From JAMDEO01 sp963775295 (GTDB taxonomy: Bacteria > Actinomycetota > Thermoleophilia > RBG-16-64-13), in the NCBI GenBank assembly GCA_963775295.1, contig CAVZIK010000006.1:558001-622000 (forward strand): a DNA stretch of 64,000 nucleotides. The letters run 5' to 3'. The position numbers and the translations under genes were made by a program. The first letter of the stretch is position 1. Each line of letters begins with the position of its first letter. Shown here piece after piece: positions 57,740 through 64,000 of this stretch. The notes below the pieces were generated by a model. The model was given only the letters and a program-made list of their open reading frames with translations. It did not search any database and was not told the origin of the DNA.

Positions 57740-59074
57740 ATGGACGATCTGTTCAGCGCCGGGCTCCAGGCCGACCTCTCCGAAAACGCACCGCTTGCGG
57801 CGCGCATGCGACCGCGGAGGCTCGACGACGTGGTAGGCCAACAACATCTGCTTGGCAGCGGGGCCTCCCTGCGGGTCGCTCTTGAGACGGGTACCATCGG
57901 CTCGATGATCTTCTTCGGTCCGCCCGGTACCGGCAAGACAACCGTGGCCAGACTGGTGGCTTCCGAGACCGGGGCGACTTACGAGGAGCTTTCAGCCGTC
58001 AGTTCGGGGGTCGGTGAAGTCCGCAAGGTGATCGATCGCGCCAGGCAGCGGCGGTCTCAGACCGGGCAGAGGACCGTTCTCTTTATCGACGAGATCCACC
58101 GCTTTTCCAAATCGCAACAGGATGCACTTCTGCACGCGGTCGAGGATGGGATAGTCACCCTGATCGGGGCTTCGACCGAAAACCCGTATTTTGAGGTTAT
58201 TCCCGCTCTTCTTTCCCGGTGTGAGTTGTACCAGTTCGGGCCTCTTATCTCGGATGACGTCCGCATTCTCGTGGATCGGGGACTGGCCGAGATTGGCGGA
58301 AGCAACGGGAAAGGCGCCGTCCCGATCGTCGACGACGACGTCAAGGATCTCATAGCCACGGCTGGTCTTGGCGACGCCCGTCGGTCGCTCGGTATCTTAG
58401 AGCGAGGGTTGGTCTTGGCAAAAGCCAAAGGGCTTGATCGCCTGGATGCGGCTACAGTGCAGGAAGCGGCTCAGCGGAAGCTGGTCCTGTACGACAAGGG
58501 TGCGGATGCTCACTACGACGTCATATCAGCCTTCATCAAGAGCATGCGTGGATCCGACCCGGACGCTGCTCTCTACTACTTGGCGGTGATGCTCACCGGG
58601 GGTGAGGACCCCAAGTTCATCGCCCGACGGATGGTCGTCTTCGCCTCTGAAGATGTGGGCAATGCCGATCCTCATGCCCTCGAGATGGCCGTGGCTGTGT
58701 CCCGGGCGGTGGAGTTCGTCGGCATGCCCGAGTGCCGTATCAACCTGGCCCAAGGTGTCACATATCTCAGCTGCGCTCCCAAATCCAACGCCTCCTACGC
58801 GGGAATCAGAGCCGCCCAGCAGGAGATCGAGGAGCGGGGGGCGAAGTCTCCGCCGGTGTTTCTCCGTAGTACTGTGTACTCCGGCGCGGAGACGCTCGGG
58901 CATGGGGTGGGGTACGAGTATCCCCACGACGCCGGTGGGTACGGGTCCCAGAGGTATCTGCCGGAGGAATTGCAGGAGTTGCAGTTCTATCGGCCAACCA
59001 AGAACGGCCACGAAGCGCGGATTCTTCGGTTTCTTGAAGGGATGCGTGAGCTACGGAGGATTACGGGTAAGTAA
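57740..59074 (+). CDS. rarA: Replication-associated recombination protein A (RarA/MgsA)
   Basis: A 444-aa AAA+ ATPase. Walker A FFGPPGTGKTTVARLVA, Walker B TVLFIDEIHRFSKSQQ, and the RarA end YPHDAGGYGSQRYLPEEL. It acts at stalled replication forks. ATG 57740 after a TAGAAT -10-like box. Divergent from the HNH gene. Confidence 0.95.
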   Translation: MDDLFSAGLQADLSENAPLAARMRPRRLDDVVGQQHLLGSGASLRVALETGTIGSMIFFGPPGTGKTTVARLVASETGATYEELSAVSSGVGEVRKVIDRARQRRSQTGQRTVLFIDEIHRFSKSQQDALLHAVEDGIVTLIGASTENPYFEVIPALLSRCELYQFGPLISDDVRILVDRGLAEIGGSNGKGAVPIVDDDVKDLIATAGLGDARRSLGILERGLVLAKAKGLDRLDAATVQEAAQRKLVLYDKGADAHYDVISAFIKSMRGSDPDAALYYLAVMLTGGEDPKFIARRMVVFASEDVGNADPHALEMAVAVSRAVEFVGMPECRINLAQGVTYLSCAPKSNASYAGIRAAQQEIEERGAKSPPVFLRSTVYSGAETLGHGVGYEYPHDAGGYGSQRYLPEELQELQFYRPTKNGHEARILRFLEGMRELRRITGK

Positions 59075-59242
59075 GATTCTAAGCCTATTTCAAGGTTCTG
59101 GTTTTCCCAGCCGATACAAGAAGAACCTGGATTCCCAGGACTTGTGTGCAAAAGAGGCAGGCGAGGACGGGTGATAAGGCTAGAGTTTACCTGGTCGAGA
59201 GATACCGCCATGGACCGACCGGTGCTAAGGAGGGCGATCGGA

Positions 59243-60667
59243 ATGCGTGGGTTAACAAGGTTTCTCCTAGGGGGCGCCCTGGGCGCAGCCCTGGGAATCG
59301 TCATCGCGCAAAGGCGCAAGCAGAAGCTTGGAGGACGCTCTCTACGGGACTATTGGGAGGCTGCAGGGGCGGGAGTCGGCACGGACTTGACTGAACAAGC
59401 CGTTCCCGTTGTGCTTGAGCCTGAACCCAAAGTCACTCCCACGCCGGAGCCAGAGGTCGAGCTTGGGCCCGAAATCGGAGCGGAGCTAGAACCAGAACCA
59501 GAGCCAGAAGCCGAGCTGGAGGCCGCTGTTGAGGCTCAAATGGTGGCCGAGCCTGAGCCTGTTGTGGAGCAGATGCCCGAGGTCGAACCCAAGCCAGAGC
59601 CAGAGCTAGAGACGGAACTCGTGGCGCAGTCAGAGTCTGAGGTCGACGTCCCGGCCGAGCCCGAAGCGGAGCTTGCCGCCGAGGCTCAGCCCGAACCAGA
59701 GGCCGCTGTCGAGGTGTTTCCCGAATTCACGGCCGATTCCGTCGCCGAGCCGCTGGCTGAAGCTGTGGCGGAGCCCGCCATCGAGTTCTTGCCCGTGGCC
59801 GAAATCGAAGCGGAGCCCATCGGCGCCTCGGACGAAGGCGTCATCGGAGTGGCCGCAATGTTCGAGCCGTCCATCCTGGACTTGGGGCAGGCCTTCGATG
59901 TGGTCGTGTCCCCTGATCTTCTTGAGGAGCCTTTGCCCGGCGCAGGCTGGGAGTCATCGCTCGCGCCGCTAGCCGACGAAGATGTGGAGGAGCTGTTTCC
60001 AATGCCCTTGGCCGAGGAGATCGTCGACCTCGAGAAGGTGCCCGTTATTGAGGCACCGGCGTTGGACGGTGGCCCTGCCAGCCCCACAATCGCCCCACCC
60101 CCCTCTATCAGCACAGATGATCTCAAGGCTCGCATCGAAGAGACCCGCCGCCGCATCCGCCGAGAGCTGGACGAGCCCTTCTTGGGGGAAGGCGACACCA
60201 CGCCCAATCCAGAGACCACGCCTGCTCCGGAGATCAAGCCCGAGCCGATTTCACGTTTAGCAGCAGAAGTCCCTGATTCGGCTATCCAGGACCGCCTCGA
60301 GAAGCTGGCCGATGCCGCGGAGGCTGCTGCTGCTCCCGCCGGGGAACCGGAAGTCTCTGCGGCCGAAGAAGATGGAGTGTCATCCCCAGAGTTACCCGAA
60401 ATTGCTGCTGGGGCCAAGGGGGCGGTGGACTCCAGACCGCAACCGGATATGGAGTTGGGCGTAGACTACAATGCCATGAGGACCCGAATCGAAGAAACGC
60501 GCGGCCGGCTGAAGGCCAAGGCGTTCGACGCGATGATGACGGGAGAGTCCGCCCTGTTGGGTCGGGACTCACGGGAAAAGGGCACGGAACGGCCCGAAGC
60601 GGCAGTCTTGGACCACGACCTTGAGCAAACTATCGAGACCACTCTCCGTGAGGAGGAGGACATCTAG
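59243..60667 (+). CDS. Acidic Glu/Pro/Ala-rich membrane-anchored protein with IEETR motifs
   Basis: About 474 aa. ATG 59243 with AAGGAGGG upstream; earlier in-frame starts add a basic stretch. An N-terminal Gly-rich helix (RFLLGGALGAALGIVIAQRR), YtxH-like, anchors it. Residues 60-200 are a repeat-rich acidic stretch (EPEPEPEAELEAAVEA and similar). Two copies of a short charged helix, ARIEETRRRIRRELDEPF and TRIEETRGRLKAKAFDAM, lie in the C-terminal third. Likely a disordered linker-type protein. I know no function. It is convergent with the YhaM-like gene, 8 bp away. Confidence 0.7.
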   Translation: MRGLTRFLLGGALGAALGIVIAQRRKQKLGGRSLRDYWEAAGAGVGTDLTEQAVPVVLEPEPKVTPTPEPEVELGPEIGAELEPEPEPEAELEAAVEAQMVAEPEPVVEQMPEVEPKPEPELETELVAQSESEVDVPAEPEAELAAEAQPEPEAAVEVFPEFTADSVAEPLAEAVAEPAIEFLPVAEIEAEPIGASDEGVIGVAAMFEPSILDLGQAFDVVVSPDLLEEPLPGAGWESSLAPLADEDVEELFPMPLAEEIVDLEKVPVIEAPALDGGPASPTIAPPPSISTDDLKARIEETRRRIRRELDEPFLGEGDTTPNPETTPAPEIKPEPISRLAAEVPDSAIQDRLEKLADAAEAAAAPAGEPEVSAAEEDGVSSPELPEIAAGAKGAVDSRPQPDMELGVDYNAMRTRIEETRGRLKAKAFDAMMTGESALLGRDSREKGTERPEAAVLDHDLEQTIETTLREEEDI

Positions 60668-60675
60668 CTAGGCCG

Positions 60676-61776
60676 CTAGCGTCCCGGTTTCTCCAGATCG
60701 TCCTCGCCGGCCGGAAGGAAGTCATCCTCTTGGTGAGCCGCTCGCGGAACGTGGAGCGGTCGCCGGAAGAGGTTGCGCAGGTCGGTCCAATTCGTGTCCC
60801 GTGATCCCTCGACGATTTCCAAGAAGCCCTTGACCTTGGCGTCGAGGTTGTCTACGTGGTGCAGGATGAGTGCCTCGATGGTCTTTGGACGCTTCGGTGA
60901 TCCCCACTCCAACTCGCCGTGATGGCTGACGATGCAGTGGAGCAACTGCTGCGTCTTGCTCTCCGGGAAAGCCGGCAGTTCCTTCGTCTTCTCCGATACG
61001 AAAGTGACTCCCTGGATCACGTGCCCCAAAAAACGCCCTGCATCGGTGAAATCGATCACAGTTTCGAAAGAAAGCTCCCGGGTCTTGCCCACGTCGTGCA
61101 GCAGAGCGGCGGTGAGCAATAGGTCCCGATCCACGCGCGCGTACTGCTGGGAAACGAAGTCGCACATCTCGGCAACGGCGACGGTATGCTCCACAAGGCC
61201 CCCCAGGTAAGCGTGATGGTAGACCTTGGCGGCGGGGGCGCTGATGAAAATGTCCATAAACTCGTCATCGCCAAAGATCAGCTCGAGAAGCGCCGCATAA
61301 TCACGGTCGTAGACGGACCCGATGTGGAACTGGAGAAATCCCTTGAGTTCGTCCACGTCGCGGTAGGTCGAGGGAAGAAAGTCACGTGGTTGAGCCGTGC
61401 CGGGCGGGGCGGGCGCTACTGCGGTGGCTTCCAATTGGGGCTTCCCCAGGTATTCGGAGACCCTTGCGTCGACGACGACGAGGTTTCCGACCGCCACGTC
61501 GGGCCGAACGTCGCCGGTCTCCCAAACCGTGCAATCGACGGTGCCCGTGCGATCACTGAGCTTGAGCTTGAAGAAAGGCCTGCCGGCTTTGGTGGTCCGA
61601 GTCTCACGTCCCGAGAGGAGATACACGCCTCGCACCATGTTTCCTGGGGCCAGATCGCACACCGCCACCCGTTCTATCCGCGGCCGGGTGGGCTCGGCAG
61701 GTTTCGGGGCTCCGGGTTCGCTCGTTCCGTATGCGCCGCCCAAGGGCAATTGATCATCGTTCAAGTGGTCCTCCAT
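60676..61776 (-). CDS. YhaM-like OB-fold/HD-domain nuclease
   Basis: A 366-aa protein. An N-terminal OB-fold (FFKLKLSDRTGTVDCTVWET) is followed by an HD domain (AYLGGLVEHTVAVAEMCDFV, LLTAALLHDVGKTRELSFE, IVSHHGELEWGSPKRPKTIE). This order is that of YhaM 3'-5' exoribonucleases of Gram-positives. ATG 61776 overlaps the transporter stop as TGATG. The frame extends to 61950 over the transporter; not real. Confidence 0.88.
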   Translation of the reverse strand: MEDHLNDDQLPLGGAYGTSEPGAPKPAEPTRPRIERVAVCDLAPGNMVRGVYLLSGRETRTTKAGRPFFKLKLSDRTGTVDCTVWETGDVRPDVAVGNLVVVDARVSEYLGKPQLEATAVAPAPPGTAQPRDFLPSTYRDVDELKGFLQFHIGSVYDRDYAALLELIFGDDEFMDIFISAPAAKVYHHAYLGGLVEHTVAVAEMCDFVSQQYARVDRDLLLTAALLHDVGKTRELSFETVIDFTDAGRFLGHVIQGVTFVSEKTKELPAFPESKTQQLLHCIVSHHGELEWGSPKRPKTIEALILHHVDNLDAKVKGFLEIVEGSRDTNWTDLRNLFRRPLHVPRAAHQEDDFLPAGEDDLEKPGR

Positions 61777-63368
61777 CAATGGGGTAGGAATGGGAGGTGA
61801 CTGGCCCCCCGTGCCTTGCTCCGGTAGAAGAATACAGCGGGGATCACCGCAACGGCGATGACAATCGCCGCAATAAGAAAGAACTCGCTGAAGATGGTGT
61901 GCAGAGCTCCCCTCGTGGCCGCCGCTGCCGCGTCTTGCATGGCCCGCCACTGGGCATCGGTGATTCCCGGCGGTCTGATGATGGTGATGTCGAGGTTTGC
62001 CGACAGCGTGTTAAAGCGCCGCACCCCCCAGGAACTGAGCGCCGATAGGCCGACGACCATTCCCACCATTCGCGACACCGTTACCAGCGCGGAGCCGGTT
62101 GCCATCCAGCGCGGTCCCACCGACGAGATGACACTCGCGCCTATCGGACCTATCACCAAGCCGAAGCCGAGTCCGCTGACGATCAGGTCTCTCGTCATGA
62201 CCAGGTTCGTCGGCTGCACCGGCCAGCGGCTCACGAGGAAGTAGCCTCCCGCCGCGATGAGGAACCCGAGCACTGCGGTCATGCGATAGCCCACCAGGTC
62301 GGCTAGCCAGCCGCCGAAGACGGCGCCCACCGGGATCATCAAAGTTAGCCGGATCAGCAGCAGGCCACCTTGGATCTCAGTCATCCCAAATAGAGTGTAT
62401 GCGTAAAGGGGGATCTCGACCATCCCGATGATCAGCGCCGCCCCCACCAGAAGGTGCGCGAAATTCGCGGCCGCAAATGGCGTTCGTTTGAAGAAATCGA
62501 GGCGGATCAAAGGTCGTTCGTGCTTGCGCTCGAAAAGCACGAAGAGGATGAACGAGACGACGCTCACTGTCAACCATTGCCAGCGGACCGGGGTCCCCGA
62601 CGCGGCCGCCGTGCTGCTCACCGTCTGGGTCCCAGTGCCCAGACCAATTGTGATCCCGGCAAGTGCCAGAGCCATTAGGGCTGCGCCGACGTAGTCCACA
62701 CGGCCGCGCTGCCACCAGCGTCGGCGTGTGGTACTGGCGGCCGAGTCGTCGTCTGCCTCCATCGACAGGATCGGCGTCGCCCCCGGGCGGAGCAGACGCC
62801 AGCACACCGCGATGAGGATAAGGCAAAGGGGGACGTTGACGAGGAAGATTAGACGCCAACTCCAGAGACTTGCCAGCGCGGCCCCGTATATCGGCCCCAA
62901 CACGCCGCCCGCTTCCGCCGAGCCTCCTATGATTCCCAAGATCAAGGCCCTGCGCCGCGCCGGAAACATGTCTGCCGAGGACGCCATGGCGATCGGCACC
63001 AGGGCTCCACCCCCAGCGGCCTGTACCACGCGGGCAGTGACGAACAGATCTAGTCGGGTAAGAAACACGCAGAAAGCACTGCCGACCATGAACAGCACAA
63101 GGGCCAGCACGTACATGGGCCGCCGCCCCCAGACGTCCGCCAGCCGTCCGAACAGGGGCATCGCGACGGTGTAGCCGAGTAGGTAACCGGTGATGATCCA
63201 GCCCGCATCGTTAATGTTTCTCACATCGATGTACAGAGTGCGCATGATGGAGGGCATTACAGTGAGGACCATAGTCTGATCGAGCGCGGCCACGAACACG
63301 GCTGCGCACAGAGCCACCATGGCAAAGATCACTCGACGAGGGACCCTCGTGGCCACGGCCTCGTTCAT
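61776..63368 (-). CDS. DHA2-type MFS transporter, next to LprG-like lipoprotein
   Basis: About 530 aa with many hydrophobic helices of the 14-helix DHA2/EmrB type. Motif A is GRLADVWGRRPMYV, and VAALDQTMVLTVMPSIM is the first-helix motif D. In mycobacteria a DHA2 transporter (P55/Rv1410c) works with the lipoprotein LprG in export of lipids; here an LprG-like gene precedes it. It may export lipids or drugs. Start at ATG 63368 or GTG 63386. Overlaps the YhaM-like gene by one base. Confidence 0.88.
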   Translation of the reverse strand: MNEAVATRVPRRVIFAMVALCAAVFVAALDQTMVLTVMPSIMRTLYIDVRNINDAGWIITGYLLGYTVAMPLFGRLADVWGRRPMYVLALVLFMVGSAFCVFLTRLDLFVTARVVQAAGGGALVPIAMASSADMFPARRRALILGIIGGSAEAGGVLGPIYGAALASLWSWRLIFLVNVPLCLILIAVCWRLLRPGATPILSMEADDDSAASTTRRRWWQRGRVDYVGAALMALALAGITIGLGTGTQTVSSTAAASGTPVRWQWLTVSVVSFILFVLFERKHERPLIRLDFFKRTPFAAANFAHLLVGAALIIGMVEIPLYAYTLFGMTEIQGGLLLIRLTLMIPVGAVFGGWLADLVGYRMTAVLGFLIAAGGYFLVSRWPVQPTNLVMTRDLIVSGLGFGLVIGPIGASVISSVGPRWMATGSALVTVSRMVGMVVGLSALSSWGVRRFNTLSANLDITIIRPPGITDAQWRAMQDAAAAATRGALHTIFSEFFLIAAIVIAVAVIPAVFFYRSKARGASHLPFLPH

Positions 63369-63388
63369 GGCCGCCCATTCGCGCACGA

Positions 63389-64000
63389 CTATTGCGGGGG
63401 CTTGATGTCTACGAAGGTATTGAGGTTAGAGAGGACGATGCTCCGCCAGATGCTCTTGTCCTCGGTAGTCGTCGCAGGTCCGTGGATATCGACTTCATAG
63501 ACGAGACTGTCGCTCACCCCTATCCAGACGTCGGTGGGGAAGGGGGTCGCGGTGCTCACGGCCCCGGCGATCGCGGCCACGTCAGTGGACGCCGCCGTGC
63601 CAGCGATGTGGTAGGTCTGCACGCCGCCCTTCTTCTCCTGGCCGACGTAAGACGTGCCCGTGAGTTGATCCAGGATGCGGATGGTTCCCGCATTGAGATT
63701 GAGGCTTCCAACGGGGCTGTCCTTGACGGCCACCGATTGGAACTTCTGAGTCAACGGATTCTGGATGTACTGAGTCTGGCCGATCTCCACGAATTTCAAG
63801 GACAGCGGGATACCACTCTCCGTCACGTCGAGAGTTGCCTGCATGTCGCCCTTCGAGTTCACGTCGCCGATTATCCGATCGATCTCCAGACTGCTGCCGG
63901 GTTGGGCATTCGAAGGCCTATGAACCTCGTAGACGAAGTGAAAGCCCTGGATCTTCTTCATATTGGTGGAAGCTTGTGCCAGCACGGTCTTGGGATCGAC
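63389..64000 (-). CDS. LprG/LppX-like lipoprotein (N-terminus cut by window edge)
   Basis: The C-terminal ~203 residues of a protein continuing past the right edge. The domain (TNMKKIQGFHFVYEVHRPSN, LSLKFVEIGQTQYIQNPLTQ, TSYVGQEKKGGVQTYHIAG, PTDVWIGVSDSLVYEVDIHG) matches the LppX/LprAFG superfamily, which binds triacylated lipids in mycobacteria. Signal peptide and lipobox, if present, lie outside the window. It is immediately upstream of a DHA2 transporter, the lprG-p55 arrangement. Confidence 0.8.
   Translation of the reverse strand, partial: VDPKTVLAQASTNMKKIQGFHFVYEVHRPSNAQPGSSLEIDRIIGDVNSKGDMQATLDVTESGIPLSLKFVEIGQTQYIQNPLTQKFQSVAVKDSPVGSLNLNAGTIRILDQLTGTSYVGQEKKGGVQTYHIAGTAASTDVAAIAGAVSTATPFPTDVWIGVSDSLVYEVDIHGPATTTEDKSIWRSIVLSNLNTFVDIKPPQ

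Noticed and set aside
59400..59720. DNA tandem repeat in the acidic protein gene
   Set aside because: The repetition is at the amino-acid level (Glu-Pro) with varied codons; no exact DNA unit is conserved.
1..64000. CRISPR arrays, prophage, IS elements, rRNA or tRNA genes
   Set aside because: No regularly spaced repeats, transposase or integrase genes, or tRNA-like cloverleaf sequences were seen; gaps between genes are mostly too small.

Overview
The window is 64 kb of a fairly high-GC chromosome and contains its replication origin. The order recF - S4 protein - dnaN - dnaA on the minus strand, facing rpmH - rnpA - yidDC - jag - mnmE - mnmG - rsmG - parA - parB on the plus strand, is the classic bacterial oriC neighbourhood. 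Several traits point to an Actinomycetota-like, probably deep-branching, Gram-positive lineage. These are TTGTCCACA-type DnaA boxes, lipoproteins with Thr-rich linkers, a DEDDh exonuclease/GIY-YIG fusion, an LprG-like lipoprotein next to a DHA2 transporter, and frequent GTG and TTG starts. The exact class cannot be fixed from the sequence alone. I see no rRNA, tRNA, CRISPR array, prophage or insertion sequence.

Layout. 1-6.2 kb: replication genes and a two-part candidate origin, with DnaA boxes upstream of the dnaA operon and an AT-rich, TAG-rich tract between dnaN and dnaA. The first gene of the dnaA operon is an unusual Bergerat-fold ATPase with a C-terminal HTH. 6.2-16.3 kb: ribosomal protein L34, RNase P protein, a single-frame YidD-YidC fusion, Jag, tRNA-modification genes including a divergent MnmG-like FAD protein between mnmE and mnmG, then rsmG and parAB. 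A perfect parS lies inside mnmG. 16.4-31.6 kb: lipoproteins, a roadblock protein, CobO, an RlmN/SAM-hydrolase/GH57/GH57/GT4 operon that suggests alpha-glucan metabolism, TrpB2, a DUF72 protein, and a trpS/cupin/cyclase operon.

31.6-37.2 kb: a TCA segment with two-subunit class I fumarase followed by sdhCDAB, then two small proteins including a tautomerase. A terminator hairpin sits in its leader. 37.3-43.3 kb: a 2- and 3-carbon hydroxyacid operon (LarA-like racemase, glycerate kinase, fused GlcD/GlcF-type oxidase) with a strong promoter and a 48-codon leader ORF. 43.4-50.5 kb: CorA, a membrane protein with a degenerate M28 domain, a FlgM-like small protein, moeA, a promoter/micro-ORF/terminator unit ahead of a 61-aa IF2_N-like protein, and the exonuclease/GIY-YIG fusion. 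50.5-57 kb: type II fatty acid synthesis (fabZ-H-D-G-F-accD-accA) without acpP. 57-64 kb: HNH nuclease, RarA, an acidic membrane-anchored repeat protein, a YhaM-like HD nuclease, a DHA2 transporter and an LprG-like lipoprotein cut by the window edge.

The most unusual items are the YidD-YidC fusion, the MnmG-like second flavoprotein, the ATPase-HTH gene leading the dnaA operon, the attenuator-like unit at 48.04-48.42 kb, and the promoter/small ORF/LarA leader at 43.1-43.3 kb.
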